Assembly: GCA_016937155.1 (NCBI GenBank)
Contig: JAFGWM010000032.1
Span: forward strand, 171,422-235,421
Origin: Deltaproteobacteria bacterium
GTDB taxonomy: Bacteria > Myxococcota_A > Polyangia > HGW-17
Direction: 5' to 3'
Length of the DNA: 64,000 bases
How positions within the stretch are numbered: the first letter of the stretch is position 1; each line of letters begins with the position of its first letter. The notes under the pieces are model-generated. The model was given only the letters and a program-made list of their open reading frames with translations, searched no databases and was not told the DNA's origin. Positions 8,895 through 17,711 of the stretch are shown here, one piece after another. Both the position numbers and the translations under genes were made by a program.

Positions 8895-10625
8895 ATGAAA
8901 GTATCAAATCTTGTGGGAAAAACTCTTAGGGAGGATCCCAAGGATGCAAAACTGGTAAGTCACAGATTTCTTCTGAGAGGTGCTTATATAAGACAGGTAA
9001 GTACAGGTATATACAGTCTTTTGCCAATTGCAAAAAGGATCGCCTCCAAAATTGAGAGAATAATACGTCAGGAAATGGATCGAATTGATGGACAGGAAAT
9101 TCTTCTTCCTGTGGTAATGCCAAGAGAACTCTGGGAGGAAGCAGGAAGATATCAGTCCATTGGTCAGGAAATGCTTCGTTTCAAGGATCGTAATGACATG
9201 GATATGCTTTTGGGTATGACTCATGAAGAACCTGTAGTGATGCTGGCCAGATCTGAAATTAATTCATACAGACAGCTTCCATGTATGTTGTATCAGATAC
9301 AGACAAAATTCAGGGATGAGGCAAGAAGCAGGGGAGGACTTATAAGAGTCAGAGAATTCACTATGAAAGATGCCTATTCTTTTCATACGGATACTTCTGA
9401 TATGGAAAAATACTACAACAGAGTTCATGAAGCCTATTCCAAAATTTTCAGCAGATGTGGTCTTGAAAAATTCATTGATGTTGAATCTGATACAGGAATG
9501 ATGGGTGGAGGTTTGAGTCATGAATTTATGGAACTGAGTGAAAATGGTGAAGACACCCTTTTTATCTGTGATAAATGTGATTATCGGGCAAATAAAGAGG
9601 TCGCGGGTAGTATAATTGAATACATAAGAGAAGAGGAAAAAAATCTGGAAAAAGTTGCAACTCCGGAAAAGAAAACAATTGAAGAGGTGTCTGAATTTCT
9701 TGGTGTTAAAACTTCTCAGACAGCAAAGGCTGTTTTTTATAATCATGACGAAAAAGGTTTTATTTTTATCCTCATAAGGGGTGATATTGATGTTAACGAA
9801 ACGAAATTATTAAAAATCCTGGGTCCTGGTGAATTAAGACCGGCACATGAGGATGAGATAAAGGAAATTGGCTCTGTACCAGGATATGCCAGTACCATTG
9901 GTCTTAACAGTGAAAAATTTATACTGCTTGTAGATCAATCTGTATCAGATAGTTCTAATCTGGTATGTGGAGCAAACGAGGAAGGCTTTCATTTTAAAAA
10001 CTTTAATTATCATCGTGATAGCGCCCCTGGAACAGTGGTTGATATTTCGACTCCCAGAGAGGGGGATGGATGTACGCAGTGTGATGGTAAGCTCCAGATA
10101 AAGAGAGGAATTGAAATCGGAAATATTTTTCAACTGGGAACTAAATACAGTGAACCGATGAATTGTAATTATCTGGATAGAGATGGTAAAACCAGACCTG
10201 CAATTATGGGTTGTTATGGAATTGGTGTAGGTAGACTTCTGGCGAGTGTTATGGAGGAAAAATACGATGATTATGGTCCATTATGGCCAGTAAGTATTGC
10301 ACCATGGCATGTTCAGATTTGTTCTCTGGATCAGAAGAAAGAAATTGTCAGGGAAGTTTCAGAGCGAATTTATGGAGAATTAATGGCACGGGGTATTGAA
10401 GTTCTGTGGGATGATAGAAATGAAAAAGCAGGTGTTCAGTTTGCTGATGCAGACCTTAGGGGTATTCCTTTCAGAATAATTATTTCCCCTAGGAATCTAA
10501 AAAATGGAAATGTTGAATGGAAGAAGAGAGGCGATTCATCAAGCGAGATGGTTGGAACAGATGATATCGTTGACTGGACTGAGAAGTTGGTAAAAGAAGA
10601 ATTAAAGAAATATGATTTGGCATGA
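8895..10625 (+). CDS. proS: Prolyl-tRNA synthetase (bacterial type, with editing domain)
   Basis: A class II aminoacyl-tRNA synthetase of 576 aa that charges tRNA-Pro. It has an N-terminal catalytic core with motif 1 (residues about 40-75), motif 2 (QTKFRDEARSRGGLIRVREF) and motif 3 (CYGIGVGRLLASVMEE). The INS/YbaK-like editing domain is inserted at about residues 230-385, which marks the bacterial long form, and an anticodon-binding domain closes the protein. TTGGAGG precedes the ATG at 8895. The stop overlaps the next gene by ATGA, so proS and the two following genes are one translation-coupled unit. Confidence 0.97.
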   Translation: MKVSNLVGKTLREDPKDAKLVSHRFLLRGAYIRQVSTGIYSLLPIAKRIASKIERIIRQEMDRIDGQEILLPVVMPRELWEEAGRYQSIGQEMLRFKDRNDMDMLLGMTHEEPVVMLARSEINSYRQLPCMLYQIQTKFRDEARSRGGLIRVREFTMKDAYSFHTDTSDMEKYYNRVHEAYSKIFSRCGLEKFIDVESDTGMMGGGLSHEFMELSENGEDTLFICDKCDYRANKEVAGSIIEYIREEEKNLEKVATPEKKTIEEVSEFLGVKTSQTAKAVFYNHDEKGFIFILIRGDIDVNETKLLKILGPGELRPAHEDEIKEIGSVPGYASTIGLNSEKFILLVDQSVSDSSNLVCGANEEGFHFKNFNYHRDSAPGTVVDISTPREGDGCTQCDGKLQIKRGIEIGNIFQLGTKYSEPMNCNYLDRDGKTRPAIMGCYGIGVGRLLASVMEEKYDDYGPLWPVSIAPWHVQICSLDQKKEIVREVSERIYGELMARGIEVLWDDRNEKAGVQFADADLRGIPFRIIISPRNLKNGNVEWKKRGDSSSEMVGTDDIVDWTEKLVKEELKKYDLA

Positions 10626-11374
10626 CTGAGTTTTTTTCTGATTTAGGGGCACATGGAAGATATTCCCTTAGGATATTTGTTGCAGGGATATTTATTTTTT
10701 CGCTTTTTTCGGGGTTAAAGTATTTCCCGAGAACGAAATATATTCCCGGTGAACCTCTGATGAATCTGGCACTTAAAATTTCTTCTGAATCTTCTCTTAA
10801 AGTTAATCAGGATGAGATTGTAGTTGGTTCTGAACTGAGAGCCGGGGAATATGCTGTATTTTTCCTTGGATCTTCAAATAATAATGGAAAATATGATTTT
10901 TATTTTACCACTGTAAAATTTGGGAAAAATCTGATTCCAATTGAACTATCTAAAATCATAAATATTTCTAATACCGCTGATTACAGTGAAAAAAAGTTTT
11001 CAGTATTTGATAACAGAGCAGTATATTTCGATGGTCACAAATTAATCCTCGCAGATATAAGTTTGGATATGCTGTCCAGCAGTTTGTTGTTTATCCATAA
11101 TTTACTGGAGAGTGTTGAGATATTCAGTATATGGAAAATAAATAAAGTGGATGTATTTTCAGTTCCTGAAAACTGGAAGGGTGTTTTTAGACTTTCATCA
11201 CGGGACAAACTTGAAGTTCTGGATTGTGCTGATACAAAAAAATGGGTGATTATAAAAGATATTTCTCATATTTTTTCATTGTACACAGGACTGCCTTTCT
11301 TTTCTGAGTCATTAGGAGAATCAGAATATAAACGTTTAATAAGTTCTTTGAGTAAGAATATTTTATGGAAATAA
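10622..11374 (+). CDS. Membrane-anchored protein of unknown function
   Basis: A 250-residue protein not assigned to any family. One hydrophobic segment (IFVAGIFIFSLFSGLKYF, about residues 18-36) follows a short charged N-terminus, so the rest is probably outside the cytoplasmic membrane. The remainder is beta-rich with no cysteine clusters, repeats or catalytic motifs that I recognise. It starts in the proS stop (ATGA) and its end overlaps the next gene by 10 bases. The tight packing suggests coordinated expression with proS and the DeoC-like gene rather than shared function. Confidence 0.65.
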   Translation: MTEFFSDLGAHGRYSLRIFVAGIFIFSLFSGLKYFPRTKYIPGEPLMNLALKISSESSLKVNQDEIVVGSELRAGEYAVFFLGSSNNNGKYDFYFTTVKFGKNLIPIELSKIINISNTADYSEKKFSVFDNRAVYFDGHKLILADISLDMLSSSLLFIHNLLESVEIFSIWKINKVDVFSVPENWKGVFRLSSRDKLEVLDCADTKKWVIIKDISHIFSLYTGLPFFSESLGESEYKRLISSLSKNILWK

Positions 11375-12033
11375 CACCACAAAAATTAGCTTCAAGTATA
11401 GATCATACTATTTTAAGAGCTGATACAGATTATGCTTGTGTCGACAGGTTTATCAGTGAAGCTGACAGATATAGATTTGCATCGGTTTGTGTAAATCCAT
11501 GGCATGTTGCCAGAGCTGTTGCAAAACTAAAGGGAACCGGAGTTGATGTGTCAACTGTTATTGGTTTTCCTCTTGGTGCAAATACTTCTGAAGTTAAAGT
11601 ATATGAAGCGGTAAATGCATTTGAATCCGGTGCTGCGAGAATAGGTATGGTTATCAATTCAGGTGCAGTAAAAAGTAATGATTTTGATACTGTATTTGAA
11701 GATATCAAAATGGTCAGATCGGGTATTCCTGATGCTATTTTGGAAGTTATTATTGAGACAGCTCTGCTTTCTGAAAATGAAATAATAATTTCTTCCAAGA
11801 TCTGTATGGAGGCTGGAGTTGATCTGATTTGCAGTTCCACCGGTTTTTCGACTTTGGAAACAAAACTCAGTGATGTTGCACTAATAAGAAGAATTGTAGG
11901 CCTGAAAAAAGGCGTCAAGGCATCAGGGAATTTCAGAAATCTTGATAGTGCATTGAAGTTGTTTGAAGCTGGAGCAGATCGTCTTGGCTGCTCTGGTGTT
12001 GTTATTGTCGATGAAATATCAGGAGTTCGCTAG
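11365..12033 (+). CDS. deoC: DeoC-family aldolase homologue lacking the Schiff-base lysine
   Basis: A TIM-barrel protein of 222 aa with clear deoxyribose-phosphate aldolase ancestry: SSIDHTILRADT, FASVCVNPWHV, VSTVIGFPLGANTSEVK, EVIIETALL and GVKASGNFR all match the family. DeoC normally cleaves deoxyribose-5-phosphate to acetaldehyde and glyceraldehyde-3-phosphate. Its Schiff-base Lys sits in a VKTSTGFST motif, but here the motif reads ICSSTGFST, with Cys156 in place of Lys. The catalytic Asp of the (E)VDMVIN motif is Gly94 here (RIGMVIN). The second conserved Lys, 185, is kept. Ordinary aldolase activity is therefore doubtful. The gene overlaps the preceding one by 10 bases. It could be a non-catalytic paralogue or an enzyme of changed function. 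Confidence 0.85.
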   Translation: MEITPQKLASSIDHTILRADTDYACVDRFISEADRYRFASVCVNPWHVARAVAKLKGTGVDVSTVIGFPLGANTSEVKVYEAVNAFESGAARIGMVINSGAVKSNDFDTVFEDIKMVRSGIPDAILEVIIETALLSENEIIISSKICMEAGVDLICSSTGFSTLETKLSDVALIRRIVGLKKGVKASGNFRNLDSALKLFEAGADRLGCSGVVIVDEISGVR

Positions 12034-12089
12034 GTTTACTTCTGATAGATATTTATCTGCAGTATTTTTTTAAACTCAGGATTAATTTT

Positions 12090-13202
12090 ATGTCACCCCT
12101 TGAATTATCCATAATGGCCAGTGTTTTCCTAGTGGTTTTGATGACTGCATTGACTTTTATGTTCTTTTTTTCCACCACCTGGGACAGAAAAGATGAGGAA
12201 ACATCTGAGTCGGCTGATATCAGTGCTCTGATTTCTGAGATGTATCTGAATTCACAGGAAATTACCAGCCAAACTGGTATTTCTGCTGAGGAACTTGGTA
12301 GAAAATCTGTTTCTGCTTATGAGAGAGGGAATCTGTTAGAATCGGTTTATCTTAATACTGCAAAAAATCTTATGGAAAACAAATTTCCTGAGAGGCCTGA
12401 TAATCTGAGAGAGGTTCTTCTTCCGGATGTGACGAGAATTAATAAATATTTGTCTTATTCTATTTTTCATCAGAATATTGCACATTCAGGTATAAAAAAT
12501 CATCTTACTGTTTTATTTAATATAACATCCGGACCACTTTTAGATCATTACTCTGAAAATCCTGGTAATTTTAATCTTAAACCTGAACATCTTGCAAGAA
12601 ATCACAGAAAGCTTGAAGTTGTCACCGGTTATATTTCTCTGATAAGCAGAGTATTTCTTAGATTTGAGCCTGAAATTTATTATTTACCCGATGGAGAAAT
12701 GCTTTCTATTGCTTCTACAAGGAAAAACTCAAAATGGTTTCCATCCATTGTTATCGGAAAATCATTTTTGAAATTAACTGAAAATCAGATGATTTTCATG
12801 TTAGCTCAGAAAATTGCCTTGTTGAGACCTGAACTAAGATTTGTAACATTGTTTTCTTCTGAAAAAGAATTTACTGAATTTTCAGTTAGTTTTTCCAACG
12901 GTATAACGAAATCACCTTTAATAGAAAAATTTATTGAAATATCCTCCGAAACTAGCAGAGATAATTTCACCCGGATAACTGATAATGTAGACACCATAAC
13001 ATCAGAAGAGATTACTGAATGGAAAAATGGAGTTGTTTACTCAGCGATCAGGTTGGCTTTTATATTTATGTCCAGATGGTATGATGTTGATCAGGTGATG
13101 CAGTTGCAAAAAACACCTGAGTTTACACATGAACTTGTTAAATGGATGATTTCTCCAGAATTTTTCGCCACTCTCAGATTTCTTGATATTATTCCTGATT
13201 AA
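12090..13202 (+). CDS. Membrane-anchored protein of unknown function
   Basis: A 370-residue protein. A strong hydrophobic segment (ASVFLVVLMTALTFMFFF, about residues 10-27) is followed by a largely helical region. From about residue 205 the sequence PDGEMLSIASTRKNSKWFPS, then KSFLKLTENQMIFMLAQKIA and LLRPELRF, resembles a conserved module in large myxobacterial proteins. There it looks like an M48-peptidase-shaped fold, but no HExxH zinc site is present here. No function is assigned. It lies 56 bases after the DeoC-like gene and 70 bases before a histidine kinase gene on the same strand. Confidence 0.6.
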   Translation: MSPLELSIMASVFLVVLMTALTFMFFFSTTWDRKDEETSESADISALISEMYLNSQEITSQTGISAEELGRKSVSAYERGNLLESVYLNTAKNLMENKFPERPDNLREVLLPDVTRINKYLSYSIFHQNIAHSGIKNHLTVLFNITSGPLLDHYSENPGNFNLKPEHLARNHRKLEVVTGYISLISRVFLRFEPEIYYLPDGEMLSIASTRKNSKWFPSIVIGKSFLKLTENQMIFMLAQKIALLRPELRFVTLFSSEKEFTEFSVSFSNGITKSPLIEKFIEISSETSRDNFTRITDNVDTITSEEITEWKNGVVYSAIRLAFIFMSRWYDVDQVMQLQKTPEFTHELVKWMISPEFFATLRFLDIIPD

Positions 13203-13272
13203 TGTTCTACTTTCATGATTCTTTTTGTTGATTCCGATTCAGTTTATAAAAGATGCTTTTAGGTGATGATAA

Positions 13273-15693
13273 ATGATTGATAATCCCGAAAAAATTTTTC
13301 GTAAAAATTTTATTTCGGGTATCACACTTTTTTTAATTGTAACCTATTTATGTCGGATATTTCCTGCTATCCGGAATATCCTGATTTTTTCATCAGGAGG
13401 TATTTTTCTTTTTTCTCTGCCACCGTATTTTTTCCCCCTTGTTCGGAGGAAATGGAAATATATCTATTCACTATTAAGTCTGAGTTTAATTTTTATTAGT
13501 ATACTTGTAAAGAAACCTCTTATAGAAGATAGAATTTTATATTTTTCTATAATGATCTCCATAAGTATTTGGTATTATTATATATCAGAACATATCTACC
13601 TTCTGGAAAGAAAGAATTTTTCATCAACTGGAACATGGAATGAGATCCTGAATGGTGTGTTCAAACATTCACTTGGTATTGCTTTAACTGGAATACTACT
13701 GGGTGTTATAATTTATAGAGAGCTATCAAAAATTCAGATTGATATATTAAGGGAATTGATAATTATCAGTGTTTTTGTTCAGTTAATATCTGTTATATTC
13801 TATTTTCTGCTACTTGACAGATTTTTCAAGCCGGTTAAAAAATTTTTTATCGGCAATGAAGATTCCACAGTAGCAGTTGTTACATTCAGAAGACTCCAAA
13901 TTACCCCATATATTGTTGTTGTTATCAATACCTTATTTTTTTTCCTAGGGATAAGTTTTGAGATTCTGGGAGCTCTTCTTATTTTTTCAATACCGGTTCA
14001 TATCCTTGTTAATATGTCGATATTTCTCTTTATTTTTTTCTGTATGTCCCAATTGTATATGGTGATTGTATTGAGAAAACTCATTACCCCTGTTCTGGAA
14101 AGAATAAGTGTTGAAGAAAATCTGAGGCATTATGTTTTAAGATCACCTTTGTCTCTAAGATTCAAACTAGGAGTGTGGTTTGGAATATTGATTTTTATTG
14201 GAATTTCATTCAGCGCTTTTTTCAGTTATCTTCAATATGGAAATCTTGTGTCGTCATTTCTAGGAAAGAGATCAGTTATAAGACTCGACAGTTTTGAGAG
14301 AAAACTGAATGAAAGACTAAAATCAAGTGGAGGTTCTGATATATATCAGAATATAAATAAACTTATTATTGAGTTTTCAAATCAGGATGATGGCTTTTAT
14401 TACAATCTTCCTGCTTCCGGAAGAATATTTTTTCATTCAAAACCATCAATGCCTTCTATTGATCATTCGATTCGCTTTGAACTCAGAAACAATAGAGAAG
14501 GATACATATCTCTTAGGGATAAAGGATATTTTGGTGCCTACAGGCAGATTTTTTATAAAAACAGGTTCAGAGGAAGTGTTCTCATTTTGTATTCTGATAC
14601 GAGGGCATTAAGAGTTGGAAATGTTTCTACATTCAGTAGGGGTATCTTTTTTTTCATACTTCTACTTATAATAAGTATGATAGGTGTTGGATATTTTGTT
14701 AATGATGTTACTACACCCCTAAAAAGAATGGAACGTCATCTTAGTGCAATTACATCGGGAAAATTAAATGAAATAATACGTCCTGAAGGTGAAGCTGACG
14801 AACTTGGCAGATTAAGTCTGACTTTGGAAATTATGAGACAAAACATCCATGAAAAAATTGCGACCATAGAGGATCTTAATGTTAATCTGGAAAAAATGGT
14901 TGATGTAAGAACAGGAGAACTTGAGAAAGCCAATATAAATTTGAGACAGGCACTTGAAGAGCTTGAAAAGGTACAGGATCAACTGGTTATCACCGGGCGT
15001 CTTGCTGCTGTAGGAAAGCTGCTGGCTGGAATCTCTCATGAAATTAACAATCCGGTAAATGCAATATCAAACACGATAAAACCACTTTCCGAAATTATCA
15101 GCAGTATTGCATCAAATGGTATTTCAGATGAAGATATCGAAGATTTGAATTCACTGGTAAGAATACTTGGTTCAAGCAGCGGAAAAATTCGTGATGTTAT
15201 AGACAGAATAACAAACACAATGGTTCCGAGAGAAAACCCTCCATATCCTGTTAATATCAAGGATATAATAGAAAATACCTTCAGAATTCTTGAACACGCA
15301 ATGAAGGATGTGACAGTATCAGTATCAATAGAACCTGGGTTGAATGTTCTTGCACATAAAACTCCACTTATCCAGGTAATGGAAAATCTTATTTCAAATT
15401 CACTCAGAGCAATGGATAAAAACGACAGAAAACTTTTAACCATAAGTGGTTTAAAAATTGATTCTGAAGTACTATTAACCGTTTCTGATAATGGAAAAGG
15501 TATGGACAGACCGACCGTGGATAAAATTTTTGATCCTTTCTTTACCACCAATGAGGTTGGCAAAGGAATGGGTCTGGGACTTTCAATGGTCCATGATATT
15601 ATAAACCGTTATAGCGGGAGAATTGAAGTTGAATCTGAACCCGGACATGGTACAAGGATGAAAGTATATCTGCCAGTATATTTAGATTCATAA
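13273..15693 (+). CDS. Membrane sensor histidine kinase (HAMP, HisKA, HATPase)
   Basis: An 806-aa sensor kinase. Residues 1-275 contain about seven hydrophobic segments. Another helix near 300 and one near 460 bracket an extracytoplasmic sensing region of about 145 residues. A HAMP linker (about 480-535), a coiled coil, and HisKA with phospho-acceptor His589 in [15 protein letters not shown] follow. The HATPase domain has the N box [10 protein letters not shown], the G1 box DNGKGMD and the G2 box [11 protein letters not shown]. No response regulator is adjacent, so it is an orphan kinase and its partner is unknown. It belongs to the NtrB/ZraS-like HisKA group. Confidence 0.93.
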   Translation: MIDNPEKIFRKNFISGITLFLIVTYLCRIFPAIRNILIFSSGGIFLFSLPPYFFPLVRRKWKYIYSLLSLSLIFISILVKKPLIEDRILYFSIMISISIWYYYISEHIYLLERKNFSSTGTWNEILNGVFKHSLGIALTGILLGVIIYRELSKIQIDILRELIIISVFVQLISVIFYFLLLDRFFKPVKKFFIGNEDSTVAVVTFRRLQITPYIVVVINTLFFFLGISFEILGALLIFSIPVHILVNMSIFLFIFFCMSQLYMVIVLRKLITPVLERISVEENLRHYVLRSPLSLRFKLGVWFGILIFIGISFSAFFSYLQYGNLVSSFLGKRSVIRLDSFERKLNERLKSSGGSDIYQNINKLIIEFSNQDDGFYYNLPASGRIFFHSKPSMPSIDHSIRFELRNNREGYISLRDKGYFGAYRQIFYKNRFRGSVLILYSDTRALRVGNVSTFSRGIFFFILLLIISMIGVGYFVNDVTTPLKRMERHLSAITSGKLNEIIRPEGEADELGRLSLTLEIMRQNIHEKIATIEDLNVNLEKMVDVRTGELEKANINLRQALEELEKVQDQLVITGRLAAVGKLLAGISHEINNPVNAISNTIKPLSEIISSIASNGISDEDIEDLNSLVRILGSSSGKIRDVIDRITNTMVPRENPPYPVNIKDIIENTFRILEHAMKDVTVSVSIEPGLNVLAHKTPLIQVMENLISNSLRAMDKNDRKLLTISGLKIDSEVLLTVSDNGKGMDRPTVDKIFDPFFTTNEVGKGMGLGLSMVHDIINRYSGRIEVESEPGHGTRMKVYLPVYLDS

Positions 15694-15709
15694 TTGTGGA
15701 GGAGTTAAA

Positions 15710-17686
15710 TTGAAGAATACATCATTTTTTATTTTTGTTTTACTATTGTTTGGATGCGACGATTCAACCTCTGAGAATAATCAGAATAATAATTTAAATA
15801 ACACAAACAATGTTGAACTTCCTCCAATGATTTGTCAGTCAAATCCAAGTTCTCTGATACACTTTGCAGATGTCAGTTCTGAAGTTCTTATAGATCCTGA
15901 TAATCTTCATCTTCTTGGTAACAGGATGGGATCTGTGGATATTAATGGTGATGGATATCCAGATCTTGTAGTTCATAAGGGTAATGGTGCTTTGCGTGAT
16001 GAATCCGGAATTGAAGAGTATGAGAGAGGGAAGAGAATTCTTCTTAATACAGAGGATCCACTGAATCCGGGGAGAAGAATTTTCACAGATTTTACTGCTG
16101 AGTCAGGGTATGATTTGATACCGGAAACAGGAGAACGTGGTCGAGGTGCAAGTTTCGCTGTAGCTGGTGATTTTAACAATGATGGATATGTCGATTTTTT
16201 AAGTGGTGTCTATGCTTCCATTACTGATACTCAGGTGGTTGACAGACCTACAGTTCTTTTAAATGACGGGGAAGGACATTTCTCCAGAGTGGACGTGGAA
16301 CTTCCCTTTGAGGATCTGGACCTGTACAGTGTTACAAGTGCCTCAGTCCTCGATTATAATCTGGATGGAAGACTTGATTTATTCATGGGCCATTTTTATC
16401 TCGAGTTTGGCATTAATCCTCAGCAGGACAGATTATATAAGGGAGCTGGAACTGGAGGATTCAGGGATATTACAGATAGTGTTGAAATAACAACTGTGAC
16501 TGGTGGCGAGGAAGATAATATAAATCATAAACCCACTTATGGTGTAACAACATGTGATATTAACGGAGATGGATATACTGATCTTCTTACTTCAAATTAC
16601 GGGAGGGCATTTAATATGCTTTGGCTGAATCAGGAGGGGGAAGTGTTTTATGATATTGGTGAATCATCCACTTACAGAAGCGATGACAATATGGATTACA
16701 GCGATAATCAGTTTTATGCGTGTCACTGCAGCATTAATCCTGGAAGTGAGTGTGAAGATGTTGAACCGGTTACACCTCTGATTCAGTGTACTTCAGAATA
16801 CTGGAATGTGGGAAATGATGATCAGCCATGGAGAAATGGAGGGAATACCTTCACCACACTCTGCGCAGATTTCAACAATGATGGTCACATGGATGTTTAT
16901 CATGCTGAAATTCGTCACTGGCACATCGGGCAATCCAGTGATCCAAGTCAGATGCTTGTTAATGATGGAGGAGATATTCCTGTTTTCACCAGACCTGGTA
17001 ATGATGTGACAGGGCTGACAAGGGAACATACCATGAGTGACTGGAATGAAGGTGATATTACGGCGGTCACAGGTGATTTCAACAATGATGGAAGGCTGGA
17101 TATTTTTGTAGGTGACAGTGATTATCCAGGAGCGAGAGGTCGATTGTTCATGCAGCAACCGGATGGAACATTTGAAGAATCAGCCGAGGAACTGGGAATT
17201 GACGCTCCACGGGCAGGTGGGGTTACTATGCTGGATTACGATATGGATGGAGATCTGGATCTTGTTGTGGGTTTTTCCACTATGCGGTGTACATCAACAG
17301 ATTCTGACTGCATCTATGACGAACCGAGGGTCAGGCTTTTTCGAAATGAAGGCGGAAGTAATGCTAACAGAATAATTGTGAGACTTGCAGGTTTGGGTGC
17401 TTATCTTTATTCAAATACCAGTGCTGTTGGGGCGATTGTTAAGGTTACCTCAGGGGGAATTACTCAGACAAGGGAGTTGCAGTCTGGTTTTGGGCATTTT
17501 GGTATCCAGACTCCCTTGGAAATAATGTTTGGTTTAGGGGAAGAATGTGAAATAGATAAACTGGAAATAATCTGGCCAACAACTCTGGGTACCACCACTG
17601 TTATTGAGAATTTAAGTGCCAACTATGTCTACTACTTTCACGAAATAGATGGTCTTTCAGGATGGGAAGAACTTCCGGTAAACTGA
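15710..17686 (+). CDS. Lipoprotein with FG-GAP/VCBS repeats and ASPIC/UnbV domain
   Basis: A 658-aa exported protein. The start is TTG 15710, with GGAGG 8 bases upstream. The signal sequence ends in a lipobox, LLLFGC, then an Asn/Thr linker (NNQNNNLNNTNN). At least seven Ca-binding FG-GAP/VCBS motifs follow, such as DINGDGYPDLVV, DFNNDGYVDFLS, DYNLDGRLDLFM, DINGDGYTDLLT, DFNNDGHMDVYH, DFNNDGRLDIFV and DYDMDGDLDLVV, which suggests a seven-bladed beta-propeller. The C-terminal approximately 110 residues match the ASPIC/UnbV module (SAVGAIVKVTSGG, ELQSGFGHFGIQ, KLEIIWPT). Such proteins are surface-exposed binding proteins. Two more lipoprotein genes follow. Confidence 0.92.
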   Translation: MKNTSFFIFVLLLFGCDDSTSENNQNNNLNNTNNVELPPMICQSNPSSLIHFADVSSEVLIDPDNLHLLGNRMGSVDINGDGYPDLVVHKGNGALRDESGIEEYERGKRILLNTEDPLNPGRRIFTDFTAESGYDLIPETGERGRGASFAVAGDFNNDGYVDFLSGVYASITDTQVVDRPTVLLNDGEGHFSRVDVELPFEDLDLYSVTSASVLDYNLDGRLDLFMGHFYLEFGINPQQDRLYKGAGTGGFRDITDSVEITTVTGGEEDNINHKPTYGVTTCDINGDGYTDLLTSNYGRAFNMLWLNQEGEVFYDIGESSTYRSDDNMDYSDNQFYACHCSINPGSECEDVEPVTPLIQCTSEYWNVGNDDQPWRNGGNTFTTLCADFNNDGHMDVYHAEIRHWHIGQSSDPSQMLVNDGGDIPVFTRPGNDVTGLTREHTMSDWNEGDITAVTGDFNNDGRLDIFVGDSDYPGARGRLFMQQPDGTFEESAEELGIDAPRAGGVTMLDYDMDGDLDLVVGFSTMRCTSTDSDCIYDEPRVRLFRNEGGSNANRIIVRLAGLGAYLYSNTSAVGAIVKVTSGGITQTRELQSGFGHFGIQTPLEIMFGLGEECEIDKLEIIWPTTLGTTTVIENLSANYVYYFHEIDGLSGWEELPVN

Positions 17687-17711
17687 TAAATAATTTATAA
17701 CAGGTTGTTTA

